A stretch of 30,107 bases of DNA from an uncultured Caryophanales bacterium (GCA_946414975.1 CAMKQS010000014.1:1-30107); one strand, 5' to 3'. Positions 16,682 to 24,166 are shown, counted from the first letter of the stretch. The notes: generated by a model not told the origin, from the letters alone. Numbers and translations: made by a program.

Positions 16682-16703
16682 AGAAATCATTATATATTAA
16701 AAT
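16675..16703 (+). promoter_or_regulatory. Promoter of the HExxH-protein gene
   Basis: A perfect consensus -35 TTGACA (16675-16680), a 17-base spacer and TAAAAT (16698-16703). The predicted leader is about 15 bases and contains AGGGGG at 16715-16720. Confidence 0.78.
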
Positions 16704-16724
16704 ATAGTCGCTATAGGGGGATTT

Positions 16725-17582
16725 ATGAATAATAATATTTTGAATAAATTATATCTTTATATAGAAAATAATAAGATAATTGATGATAATTTTATATATT
16801 ATTCAATACAAAAATTATTAAAACAATATAAATTATATAATCAAGTTAAAAATATTTGTGTAATAAATAACAACGATTCATACTACAGCTATTACAATAA
16901 AACAATTGCAATTAATTTAAAATATGAAAAAGAGTTAATAAAAGCTCTAATCCACATTTTAAAAAAAGATCTCGATAATAAGTCATATATAAGTCTTATA
17001 AATTTATTATTATTAGAATCTATATATCACGAGATAGAACACGCAAAACAATATAAACTTGTAAAAAGTAACATTAATAATACTGAAGCAAAACTCTTAA
17101 ATCTATCATTTAATTATTATATTGATAAAAATACAAGTGAAAAAAAAGTTAATGAGTATTTTAATGCTTTGAATAAAGAATACAACAATCAATTAGATTA
17201 TTACTTTTGCAGTCCTGATGAAAGACTGGCATACATTAAATCAACAAATATAATATATAAATATTCTAAGCTAGTTCAAAAGAATAAAATCGTTATTGAT
17301 TATATAAATTATCATTGGCTAGAAAATATTGTTGTTGAATATGAAATAAAGGAAGATAAAATAATTTGTCCTATAAAAAAATTCTTTGATATTAGAACTG
17401 CAGTAGCAATTGATAATAATATTGAAATTATACCATTTAAAGAATTAATCGACATAAATAAAGAAACAAAAAAATATGCAACTGCAAAAAAATTATTATA
17501 TGGATTTCCTGTTTGTAAGAACGAGTTAGATTTTTATAAAAAAAGTTTTGAAAAAACTAAAGCATATAAATTGTTTAATTAA
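16725..17582 (+). CDS. Orphan protein with a zincin-type HExxH motif
   Basis: I cannot name this 285-residue protein. It contains H-E-I-E-H at residues 102-106, inside a hydrophobic helix (L-L-L-L-E-S-I-Y-H-E-I-E-H-A-K-Q), which is the active-site pattern of zinc metallopeptidases. Sixty residues later D-E-R-L-A-Y (E166) is a plausible third metal ligand. There is no signal peptide or membrane span, so it is probably cytoplasmic. Codon use is the extreme A/T type seen in its neighbours, with no sign of recent transfer. The ATG is set by AGGGGG four bases upstream. It stands alone between rarA (divergent) and xerD, which has its own promoter. Zinc peptidase activity is inferred from the motif only. 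Confidence 0.72.
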   Translation: MNNNILNKLYLYIENNKIIDDNFIYYSIQKLLKQYKLYNQVKNICVINNNDSYYSYYNKTIAINLKYEKELIKALIHILKKDLDNKSYISLINLLLLESIYHEIEHAKQYKLVKSNINNTEAKLLNLSFNYYIDKNTSEKKVNEYFNALNKEYNNQLDYYFCSPDERLAYIKSTNIIYKYSKLVQKNKIVIDYINYHWLENIVVEYEIKEDKIICPIKKFFDIRTAVAIDNNIEIIPFKELIDINKETKKYATAKKLLYGFPVCKNELDFYKKSFEKTKAYKLFN

Positions 17583-17603
17583 CAAGAAAAAAAAATCTTT
17601 TTT

Positions 17604-17612
17604 TGATATAAT
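17604..17612 (+). promoter_or_regulatory. Extended -10 promoter of xerD
   Basis: TGATATAAT, identical to the murG element. The predicted RNA start, about 17619, is the first base of the GGTGG ribosome binding site; the ATG follows at 17628. Confidence 0.65.
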
Positions 17613-17627
17613 ATATATGGTGGTAAT

Positions 17628-18503
17628 ATGTTAGATGAATATATTAATTTATTTTGTACATATTTATTAATTGATAAAAATTACAGTCAAAATACTATTG
17701 ATTCATATAAAAGAGATATGGTAATGTTTGATAAGTTTGCCAATAAGAAAATAAATAGTATTAATACTGAATCGATAAAAGATTATTTAAAGTATTTAAA
17801 AGATAATAATCACAACGAAAGATCAATAGTAAGAAATATATCTACTTTAAGATCTTTTTACAAATTTTTAATAATTAATAATTATATTAATGAGAATCCA
17901 ATGGAAAATATATCTACTTTTAAAATAGCTAAAAAGTTGCCTGATGTGCTTTCTATTGAAGACGTTAATAAAATACTTGATATAAAAATAACAGATAATT
18001 ATTCTATTAGAAATAAAGCAATGCTTGAATTAATGTATGCATCTGGTCTTAGAGTGTCAGAATTAGTAAATCTAAAAACATATGATATAGATATCAATGA
18101 AGATATTGTAAGAACAATAGGGAAGGGTAGTAAAGAAAGAATTATACCTATTGGTGATTATGCTAAAGAAGCAGTTAGTAATTACTTAAGTATAAGACAT
18201 ACATTTTTAAAAAAAGAAATAAATGATTATTTATTTTTAAATAACCATGGAAAAAAAATGACAAGACAAGGTTTTTTTAAAATAATTAAATCAATTGCTA
18301 AAGAAAAAAATATAAAAAAAGAAATATCTCCACACACACTTAGACATTCATTTGCTACACATATGATTAATAACGGAGCAGATTTAAGAACAATACAAGA
18401 ACTATTAGGACATAGTGATATATCAACAACACAAATATATACGCATATATCAACAGAAAAGTTAAAAAATACATTTGAAAGTTTTCACCCACATGGTGAT
18501 TAG
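17628..18503 (+). CDS. xerD: Tyrosine recombinase XerD
   Basis: XerD with its partner resolves chromosome dimers at dif during division. The 291-residue protein has the N-terminal SAM-like core-binding domain (about 1-90) and the C-terminal catalytic domain with all active-site residues: R142 (S-G-L-R-V-S-E-L), K166 (G-K-G-S-K-E-R), H236-x-x-R239 (H-T-L-R-H-S-F-A-T-H), H262 (L-G-H) and the nucleophile Y271 (Q-I-Y-T-H). Length and motifs fit a housekeeping Xer protein, not a phage integrase. I cannot distinguish XerC from XerD rigorously; XerD is the better fit by eye. It is followed 22 bases later by the TSCPD gene. Confidence 0.9.
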   Translation: MLDEYINLFCTYLLIDKNYSQNTIDSYKRDMVMFDKFANKKINSINTESIKDYLKYLKDNNHNERSIVRNISTLRSFYKFLIINNYINENPMENISTFKIAKKLPDVLSIEDVNKILDIKITDNYSIRNKAMLELMYASGLRVSELVNLKTYDIDINEDIVRTIGKGSKERIIPIGDYAKEAVSNYLSIRHTFLKKEINDYLFLNNHGKKMTRQGFFKIIKSIAKEKNIKKEISPHTLRHSFATHMINNGADLRTIQELLGHSDISTTQIYTHISTEKLKNTFESFHPHGD

Positions 18504-18525
18504 AATAAGAAAGGAAGTATTATTT

Positions 18526-18780
18526 ATGAATTATGAATTTAAACCAACAGGAGTATGTGCTTCTAAAATGATATTTACAATTGAAGATAATATTATAAAA
18601 GATATGAAAGTAATAGGAGGCTGTCCAGGTAATTCTTTAGGTATTAGAAGTTTTTGTATAGGAAATAATATTGACTATGTAATTGATAAACTAAAAAATA
18701 TTAAATGTGGCTTTAGAAATACATCATGCCCAGATCAAATTTCTATTGCATTAGAAAAATATAAAAAAGAAACAAATTAA
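18526..18780 (+). CDS. TSCPD-domain protein
   Basis: An 84-residue protein consisting only of a TSCPD domain: C-P-G-N-S near the middle and the eponymous T-S-C-P-D motif near the C terminus, plus Cys at positions 9, 32, 43 and 57 or nearby. Stand-alone copies form a small conserved family in Bacillota (as remembered, TIGR03905). Similar domains occur at the C terminus of some ribonucleotide reductases, where the cysteines may bind metal. Function is unknown. The start at 18526 is set by AAAGGAAG upstream; an earlier in-frame ATG would overlap xerD. It is probably cotranscribed with xerD. Confidence 0.85.
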   Translation: MNYEFKPTGVCASKMIFTIEDNIIKDMKVIGGCPGNSLGIRSFCIGNNIDYVIDKLKNIKCGFRNTSCPDQISIALEKYKKETN

Positions 18781-18795
18781 GTTTCTTTTATTTTT
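18765..18795 (+). terminator. Intrinsic terminator after the TSCPD gene
   Basis: A 9-bp stem AAAAGAAAC (18765-18773) with GTTTCTTTT (18781-18789), then ATTTTT. The stop codon of the gene lies in the loop. Confidence 0.82.
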
Positions 18796-18798
18796 GGG

Positions 18799-18891
18799 CT
18801 ATTTACAATTATTTAAATTATTAGAATTACATTTATTTGATTTATTTTCAGAATTGTAATTCATTTTGTTAGTTTTCTTATTTTTTTTCAT
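18799..18891 (-). CDS. Small Asn/Lys-rich peptide with two Cys (30 residues)
   Basis: A 30-residue reading frame: start M-K-K-N-K-K-T-N-K-M, a middle rich in Asn, Ser and Lys, and an end N-N-L-N-N-C-K. Ten residues are Asn and eight Lys; Cys is at 21 and 29. It is not hydrophobic, so it is neither a membrane peptide nor a signal peptide. The ribosome binding site is good (GGGTGAT, four bases before the ATG), and a TATAAT lies just upstream of it. Such short, Asn-rich, Cys-containing peptides would suit a spore-coat or small spore protein, but that is a guess. It could be spurious, since AT-rich DNA favours Asn/Lys codons. Confidence 0.5.
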   Translation of the reverse strand: MKKNKKTNKMNYNSENKSNKCNSNNLNNCK

Positions 18892-18916
18892 TATAATCAC
18901 CCAATTATATTATTTG

Positions 18917-19933
18917 CTATAATATATTTTTTATACCTGGTATCTTCCTAAGTATATATACTATTATATCGAGTATAATAATTATTAAAATAATAAGTAC
19001 AAATATTGCTACTAATTTATTAAATTCAATCAATTCTTTCATAAATGAAGTTTTAACCAAATATTCAATTAAAAATACATGTAGTAAGTATATTCCATAA
19101 GAATTACTACTTAAATGATAAATCAGTTTAGTAAAAATATTTTTTTTATTATAATTCTCAAAATAATATTTAATTATAATAAATAGAGTAGTAGTTATAA
19201 TAAAAGTAAAAATATTCCTATAATCATCTAGAAATAAATATGATTGCTTTAATAACATTAGTTTTGTTGCAATAAATGTAGGTATTATAAGCGTAAGTAA
19301 TAATAAAATAATACTCATGTTTTTATCTTTTTTACTAATTTTTTCCTTAGAAAGAATATATCCATATATAAAATACAACATAGGCATTGGAATTAAATTA
19401 GTTACAATCATCATATCTTTTTTAAATATGATATTGTAAATTGTAAATGCAATAGAAAATAGGGTAGTAAGAGTAATAATTACTATTTTATATTTTCTCC
19501 ATTCTAAACTACCCTTTTTATACTTTAATGTAATTTTTCTAATCAAAGGTGTTAATAAATAAACAAGTATTATTGCTTGTAAATACCATAACCAATATGG
19601 AAAATAATTAATCTCAAATGGATTAATCATTTTTAAAATATTAATATTTTTAGCATGAGTCATTGTCCATATAATTGTAATTATTATAAGTGAAATTAGT
19701 ACTCTAACTATTCTATTAGTTAATTTTTGTATTGAATCATTTTTATCTATTAATAATGCTCCAGATACCATAAAAAATAAAGGTACAGCTGATTTAGATA
19801 AATAAAATAGACTATTATGAATAATTCTAATATACATATAACTAGATATTAATATATCATCTGTATGATTAAATATAACAAATAGTAGGGCAAATACTTT
19901 TATTATATCTAAATATAGTATTCGCTTTTTCAT
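18917..19933 (-). CDS. Acyltransferase family 3 membrane protein
   Basis: A 338-residue polytopic membrane protein with about ten hydrophobic spans. The start M-K-K-R-I-L-Y-L-D-I-I-K-V-F-A-L-L-F-V-I, then N-H, is the hallmark of acyltransferase 3 (OafA/WecH-like) proteins, and V-P-L-F-F-M-V-S-G-A-L-L matches the second conserved block. Family members transfer acyl groups, often acetyl, to cell-surface sugars; the substrate here is unknown. The start at 19933 is chosen over a TTG at 19942 because AGGAG ends one base before that TTG but about 10 bases before the ATG. No cell-surface sugar genes flank it, so context does not narrow the role. Confidence 0.85.
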   Translation of the reverse strand: MKKRILYLDIIKVFALLFVIFNHTDDILISSYMYIRIIHNSLFYLSKSAVPLFFMVSGALLIDKNDSIQKLTNRIVRVLISLIIITIIWTMTHAKNINILKMINPFEINYFPYWLWYLQAIILVYLLTPLIRKITLKYKKGSLEWRKYKIVIITLTTLFSIAFTIYNIIFKKDMMIVTNLIPMPMLYFIYGYILSKEKISKKDKNMSIILLLLTLIIPTFIATKLMLLKQSYLFLDDYRNIFTFIITTTLFIIIKYYFENYNKKNIFTKLIYHLSSNSYGIYLLHVFLIEYLVKTSFMKELIEFNKLVAIFVLIILIIIILDIIVYILRKIPGIKNIL

Positions 19934-20302
19934 ATAAAACAAACTCCTAGCTTAAGTTATTTCCTTCTTATATGGAAGTTAACATAATATACATTATAGG
20001 AATTATTTATAAATGATTATTTTTATGATAAATTATCCAATAATGCCATTAATTAAATAATATATTAGTAAAATATATTATGATAATACTTATATTAATA
20101 CTATTATATAGTATCATTATTTAAAACTATTCAAAATTAAATTATATACAACATTAATTTATAAATAATATTATCTTACATTAATACATATATAACTATT
20201 TTAAAATAGATTTAAATTAATAGTATTAGTATTAATAATATATAATAAAATAACATAAAATAATCCCCTATTTTTTAAAATAAAATGAATAGGGGAAGTG
20301 TA
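19934..20302. other. 369-base intergenic stretch, almost only A and T
   Basis: No credible gene. Two A/T-only or nearly A/T-only inverted repeats stand out: ATAATATATT (20057-20066) with AATATATTAT (20072-20081), and ATACTAT (20098-20104) with ATAGTAT (20108-20114). The ends hold the ribosome binding site of the acyltransferase gene (AGGAG) and the terminator of the regulator gene. No direct repeat array, tRNA or attachment-site pattern was seen. Confidence 0.7.
20258..20295 (-). terminator. Terminator of the XRE-type regulator gene
   Basis: A perfect 8-bp stem CCCCTATT (20265-20272) with AATAGGGG (20288-20295), 15-base loop, followed on the minus strand by ATTATTTTATG. The U tract is interrupted, so moderately strong. 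Confidence 0.6.
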
Positions 20303-21073
20303 CTAATTAAATGCGTTTTTTCTAGCTTGAATTTCAGCAATTTTTGCAAAAACTTCACTAATATTATTATCATTTATTTCAGTAAATCCTAATTCTTTTA
20401 ATGCTTGTTTTTTAATACTATTTAACTCCATAGTACGACTCATTTTTTCTTCAATTTTATGATCAATTTGTGTTTCAAAACGTCTATGAGCTTCAATTAA
20501 ACGACTTTTTGATGCTTTACCACTGTGATAAAGCGCCATAGCAGTAAATAATATGCTTTCAAATATATATTGCTTATCTTCATTAAAAACAAATTCATTT
20601 GCCTTTACATATCCTGTTTCTTTTGCAACATATCCTAATAAGTATCTTATTTCTTCATTATTATTTAGAGATTGAATAAAGTGATATAAGTACTCCCCTA
20701 CTTTTAATCCTTTATCATCTTCTATATATTCTTTTACTGCATCAATTATTTTAGTTAACAATTCAACTTTAGCTTCGTCTAATCCACCAAATAAATCATT
20801 ATTAGCAACAGTATTATTCTTTCTTTCATTTATACTGTTAAGTCTAATTTCTACATCCATTATATAATCAGTATCTACCTTTATTTTTTTCATCTCATCA
20901 TAAGATTTAATACCAAGTAAATTAAATAATAATACTTTCTTATCTTTTGGCCATTTATTAACATCATCTAGTTCTAAATAATTGTAAATCATTTGTCTTG
21001 ATACACCTAAAAATTTAGCTAATTTTACTTTAGAAATACCAAGCTCATGTAATAAATTATTTAACTCATCCAT
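20303..21073 (-). CDS. XRE-type helix-turn-helix protein
   Basis: A 256-residue protein. Residues 1-35 contain an HTH of XRE/Cro type: L-H-E-L-G-I-S-K-V-K-L-A-K-F-L-G-V-S-R-Q-M-I-Y-N-Y-L, with the second helix typical of sequence-specific DNA binding. The remaining 200 residues are mostly helical and charged, with a repeated E-L/K pattern (residues 95-120 and 195-225), and do not match a sensor domain I know. The start at 21073 has a perfect AGGAGG 8 bases upstream and a strong promoter. It has its own promoter and terminator, so it is a single-gene unit. Its targets are unknown; the AT-rich palindromes downstream are possible but unproven sites. Confidence 0.8.
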   Translation of the reverse strand: MDELNNLLHELGISKVKLAKFLGVSRQMIYNYLELDDVNKWPKDKKVLLFNLLGIKSYDEMKKIKVDTDYIMDVEIRLNSINERKNNTVANNDLFGGLDEAKVELLTKIIDAVKEYIEDDKGLKVGEYLYHFIQSLNNNEEIRYLLGYVAKETGYVKANEFVFNEDKQYIFESILFTAMALYHSGKASKSRLIEAHRRFETQIDHKIEEKMSRTMELNSIKKQALKELGFTEINDNNISEVFAKIAEIQARKNAFN

Positions 21074-21093
21074 AAATCTAGCCTCCTAATATA

Positions 21094-21121
21094 ATTTTAG
21101 CACATCTAATATTTTTGTCAA
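21094..21121 (-). promoter_or_regulatory. Promoter of the XRE-type regulator gene
   Basis: On the minus strand: perfect TTGACA (21116-21121), a 16-base spacer, TAAAAT (21094-21099) preceded by TGC (extended -10). The predicted RNA start, about 21087, is the first base of the AGGAGG at 21082-21087. Confidence 0.75.
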
Positions 21122-21129
21122 TACTTTGT

Positions 21130-21161
21130 AAAATAAAAATCTTAGTAATTATCTTACTAAG
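21130..21161 (-). terminator. Terminator after the gene at 21163
   Basis: A perfect 8-bp stem CTTAGTAA (21141-21148) with TTACTAAG (21154-21161), 5-base loop, followed on the minus strand by ATTTTTATTTTA. Confidence 0.85.
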
Positions 21162-21162
21162 A

Positions 21163-22164
21163 CTATCTAACATACGTAAGCTTATTATAATTATTATCTA
21201 AATTAGAATAACCTATAAAACATATTTCATCATATTTATCATTTATATTGTCATTAATTATTAAACTGTTCAAAACATCATCTAAATTAGATTGATCATT
21301 ATAATATTTTGAATAACTTTGCGTATTATAATCAACAACACTTATATTAATATTTATATTTTGATTTAAATATAATTCCAGTTCTTTTATTTCTTTATTA
21401 AGATTTTCTAAAGAAATTTTTTGAGCTGAATTAATTATTAAAGGAATTGCCAACAGCATATTGAAAACTATACTTCCATCTTTTTTTTCGTAAGTCGCAT
21501 ATCTAATCATTATATCTTGTCCAGATCTATTATTCTCAAATTTTTTATCATATATTACTTTTAATATTTCTTCAAAATTTGTATCGTGAAATCCAGAACC
21601 TTTCATACCATCAAACTTTGCTTTATTAAATCTTGAAACATTTTGAGTTCTAGATATAACTGTTACGGCATTAAATCCATGTTCTTTATCAAAGATAGCA
21701 TTATTATTAAATATTTCACTAAGCGAAAAATCATTTATATCACTATTTATTTCTTGTGCTAAATCATAATACTCATAATTTTTGGGAATAGTATTTATAT
21801 TATACATACCAATTATTTTATTATTTAATCTAAACTTTAATTCTTTCTCACTAAGTATTTTATGTTCATTTTTTATCCTATTTAATTCATCTTTTGACTT
21901 TTTATAAACTGTATAATAAGACTCTAGTATAATAAGACAATTTAATATTGTATTATCTATTGTTTTATCATTCGAAACATTTGCATATACATTATGAAAG
22001 ATTTCATAAGTTCTATAGTCTAAATTTTTATAATCAATAATATGCTTTACTCCCATTGTACTAGTAAATATATCATTGATATATTTATCACTGCCAAATA
22101 CTTTAATTAAGTAATCTATTGATTCATTACTTTCATATTTCTTTAATAAATCCATCATATTCAT
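21163..22164 (-). CDS. Uncharacterised protein downstream of mnmA
   Basis: I do not recognise this 333-residue protein. It is probably soluble: residues 1-110 are helical, then a central block reads H-G-F-N-A-V-T-V-I-S-R-T-Q-N and K-F-D-G-M-K-G-S-G-F-H-D, and a C-terminal half has alternating strands and helices (Y-A-T-Y-E-K-K-D-G-S-I-V-F-N-M-L-L-A-I-P-L). No metal-binding or nucleotide-binding motif is obvious. Its ribosome binding site (AGGTGA, 22172-22177) overlaps the mnmA stop codon, so it is cotranscribed with and possibly translated after mnmA. ATG at 22164 is preferred over GTG at 22167 because of spacing. Confidence 0.75.
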   Translation of the reverse strand: MNMMDLLKKYESNESIDYLIKVFGSDKYINDIFTSTMGVKHIIDYKNLDYRTYEIFHNVYANVSNDKTIDNTILNCLIILESYYTVYKKSKDELNRIKNEHKILSEKELKFRLNNKIIGMYNINTIPKNYEYYDLAQEINSDINDFSLSEIFNNNAIFDKEHGFNAVTVISRTQNVSRFNKAKFDGMKGSGFHDTNFEEILKVIYDKKFENNRSGQDIMIRYATYEKKDGSIVFNMLLAIPLIINSAQKISLENLNKEIKELELYLNQNININISVVDYNTQSYSKYYNDQSNLDDVLNSLIINDNINDKYDEICFIGYSNLDNNYNKLTYVR

Positions 22165-22175
22165 CACACATCACC

Positions 22176-23279
22176 TTATAAATACCATAGTTTTTGATTA
22201 TTCTTTCTAACTTCTTTAATTATTCCACCACCAAGGCACTCTTCACCATCATAGAAAACACAAGCTTGTCCAGGAGTTACAGCTTTTACACCTTGATTAT
22301 ATAAAACTTCAACATAATCATCATGCCAAATTAATTTTACATCATTATCTTTTTGACGATATCTAAATTTAGCAGTACACTTAGTAATTTTTTTATCATT
22401 ACTAAACCAATTTAAATTATCAACAATACATGAATCACTTATCAAATATTCAGATTCATCTCCAAATGATACGTAAAGAATGTTTTCGTTTAAATTTTTA
22501 CCAACAACAAATCCCCTATTCTCATTTCCACCTAAATTTAATCCTCTTCTTTGACCAATTGTATAATACATAAGACCAATATGCTTTCCAACTTTTTTAT
22601 TTGTTTCAATATCTACGATATCACCCTTTTGATTAGGTAAATAATTAGCTAAGAATTGTTTAAAATTTCTTTCTCCAATAAAACAAATACCGGTTGAATC
22701 TTTTTTCTTTGCAGTAATTAAATCATACTCTAAAGCAATCTTTCTAACTTCTTCTTTTTTTAAATCTCCAACAGGAAACAATATTTTCTTTAATTTCTCT
22801 TTTGGAACTTGCGATAAAAAATATGTTTGATCTTTATTATCATCTATTCCTCTCATTAATTTACCATCTTTTAATCTAGCATAATGTCCAGTTGCGACAA
22901 AATCAGCACCCAATTTTTCAGCTTCAGAAAGAAACATATCAAATTTTATATATTTATTACACATTATATCAGGATTAGGTGTTCTTCCTAACTTTAATTC
23001 ATCAAGAAAGTATGTAAATACATAATCCCAATACTCTTTTACAAAATCAACACGTTTTAATGGAATATCAAGCTTCTTACATACTTCTATAGCATCATTA
23101 TAATCTTGTTCCTGAGGGCATATGTTATCATTTAATGTTGGATTCCCAAGTATATCATTATTTACACCAGCATCCCAATTACGCATAAATAATCCAATTA
23201 CTTCATATCCTTGATTCTTTAATAAAATAGCAGCAACACTACTATCTACTCCCCCACTCATTCCAACTACAACCTTCAT
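22176..23279 (-). CDS. mnmA: tRNA-specific 2-thiouridylase MnmA
   Basis: MnmA thiolates U34 of the Glu, Gln and Lys tRNAs using ATP and a persulfide. The 367-residue protein has the PP-loop S-G-G-V-D-S-S near the N terminus, the first catalytic Cys in N-P-D-I-M-C-N (C107) and the second in G-I-C-F-I-G-E-R (C199), together with D-Q-T-Y-F-L and the C-terminal G-Q-A-C-V-F-Y motif. The start at 23279 is set by GGTGAT three bases upstream and the family start [10 protein letters not shown]. The usual partner gene for a cysteine desulfurase is not next to it here. Confidence 0.97.
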   Translation of the reverse strand: MKVVVGMSGGVDSSVAAILLKNQGYEVIGLFMRNWDAGVNNDILGNPTLNDNICPQEQDYNDAIEVCKKLDIPLKRVDFVKEYWDYVFTYFLDELKLGRTPNPDIMCNKYIKFDMFLSEAEKLGADFVATGHYARLKDGKLMRGIDDNKDQTYFLSQVPKEKLKKILFPVGDLKKEEVRKIALEYDLITAKKKDSTGICFIGERNFKQFLANYLPNQKGDIVDIETNKKVGKHIGLMYYTIGQRRGLNLGGNENRGFVVGKNLNENILYVSFGDESEYLISDSCIVDNLNWFSNDKKITKCTAKFRYRQKDNDVKLIWHDDYVEVLYNQGVKAVTPGQACVFYDGEECLGGGIIKEVRKNNQKLWYL

Positions 23280-23326
23280 TTTATCACCTTTATAATTCAA
23301 ATTATTATCTTTTCAAACTCGAAAAT

Positions 23327-23335
23327 ATTATATCA
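23327..23335 (-). promoter_or_regulatory. Extended -10 promoter of mnmA
   Basis: TGATATAAT on the minus strand, giving a leader of about 40 bases. A closer TTGAAA/TATAAA pair would leave almost no leader and is less likely. Confidence 0.5.
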
Positions 23336-23344
23336 TATTATTTA

Positions 23345-23962
23345 TTAAATTAAAAATTTAACTAAGCTTTTCAATATATAAGGCATAACAATTGATTCAT
23401 ATATACTACTAAAAATGAGTATAATAACTGATACTAATAATATTTTTAAATAATTATTAAAAAATAACTTAAAATTCAAGTTTTCACGCCTTAATATTGT
23501 CTTAATTAGTATAATAGTTAACTTAATTGAATATGAACTTATATAAAGGAAAGCAAGGATATTTATCACCATATGCGGAAATATATATATAATTGATAAT
23601 ATAATACCTTTAAATGAATATGTATATATTATAGATGATATTGTAAAACTCAGAATAAAACATTTATAAAAAACTAGTAATATAGTAATAACTATTCCAA
23701 TTACTGAAATTCCTATAATCCATATTATAAATGCAGTTATAAAGTTATTTAAAAAAGTATTTTTAAAAATAGAAGCGAATTCAAAATTGTCATTTTTTAT
23801 CTTATTAAATAAATTAGTAATTGATTCAATCATCGTTTTTTTATCATTTTTATTTATTATAACCACAAATATACTTCCTGATATAATTCCTATTACAGCA
23901 ATTACATTTAAAAATATCATGATTTTTTTGTCATATTTTAATATATTTTTTAATTTAGTCAT
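23345..23962 (-). CDS. spoIIM: Stage II sporulation protein M
   Basis: SpoIIM works with SpoIID and SpoIIP in the DMP machine that thins septal peptidoglycan and drives engulfment, in the mother cell. The 205-residue protein has about five hydrophobic spans, the first near residues 17-35, and the family pattern F-x-x-I-F-x-N-T-F-L-N-N-F-x-x-A-F-I-I-W followed by a Y-I-F-P-H-M-V-I-N-I segment, matching the P-H-x-x-x-E/N region of the SpoIIM family. The start at 23962 has GGGTGAT upstream. No clear SigE promoter is visible. It lies between mnmA and a convergent small gene, not beside the SpoIID or SpoIIP genes. Confidence 0.88.
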   Translation of the reverse strand: MTKLKNILKYDKKIMIFLNVIAVIGIISGSIFVVIINKNDKKTMIESITNLFNKIKNDNFEFASIFKNTFLNNFITAFIIWIIGISVIGIVITILLVFYKCFILSFTISSIIYTYSFKGIILSIIYIFPHMVINILAFLYISSYSIKLTIILIKTILRRENLNFKLFFNNYLKILLVSVIILIFSSIYESIVMPYILKSLVKFLI

Positions 23963-24025
23963 AATATCACCCACTAAATAATATTATGACAATATAAAAA
24001 TATTCCATTTTTCTTCTATTTGTAT

Positions 24026-24031
24026 TATAAT
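24026..24031 (+). promoter_or_regulatory. -10 box of the 29-residue peptide gene
   Basis: TATAAT with no good -35. The predicted start, about 24038, falls on TGGAGG (24038-24043). Confidence 0.55.
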
Positions 24032-24048
24032 TAATTATGGAGGTTATT

Positions 24049-24138
24049 ATGGGAAAGACAGTTCAAAAAGTAATGATAATTTTATTTTTAATTGCAATGG
24101 TTGGAATGTTTGTTATATCATTATTTCCAAATAGATAA
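24049..24138 (+). CDS. Single-span membrane peptide, Prli42/DUF4044-like (29 residues)
   Basis: A 29-residue peptide: M-G-K-T-V-Q-K-V-M, then a hydrophobic helix of about 17 residues (I-I-L-F-L-I-A-M-V-G-M-F-V-I-S-L-F), ending P-N-R. The pattern K-V-x-x-x-L-F-L-I-A-M resembles, as remembered, Prli42, the small membrane anchor of the Listeria stressosome, and also the DUF4044 small proteins. TATAAT, GGAGG, an ATG at a good distance and a terminator directly after the stop make it a complete small gene. It lies between spoIIM (divergent) and mscL (convergent). Confidence 0.7.
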   Translation: MGKTVQKVMIILFLIAMVGMFVISLFPNR

Positions 24139-24166
24139 AAAAGTACCTTATTTAGTACTTTTTTTA
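24137..24166. terminator. Bidirectional terminator between the 29-residue gene and mscL
   Basis: A perfect 10-bp stem AAAAAAGTAC (24137-24146) with GTACTTTTTT (24155-24164) and an 8-base loop. The stop of mscL lies in the loop and the plus-strand stop touches the left arm. Confidence 0.9.

Noticed and set aside
20057..20114. A/T inverted repeats as attachment site, replication origin or CRISPR
   Set aside because: No integrase gene, no dnaA boxes, no regularly spaced repeats; xerD at 17628 looks like the housekeeping recombinase.
23963..23995. AATATT and CATAATAT upstream of spoIIM as a SigE promoter
   Set aside because: The spacer is only about 10 bases and the -10 differs from CATACAAT at two positions; it is not distinguishable from background A/T.
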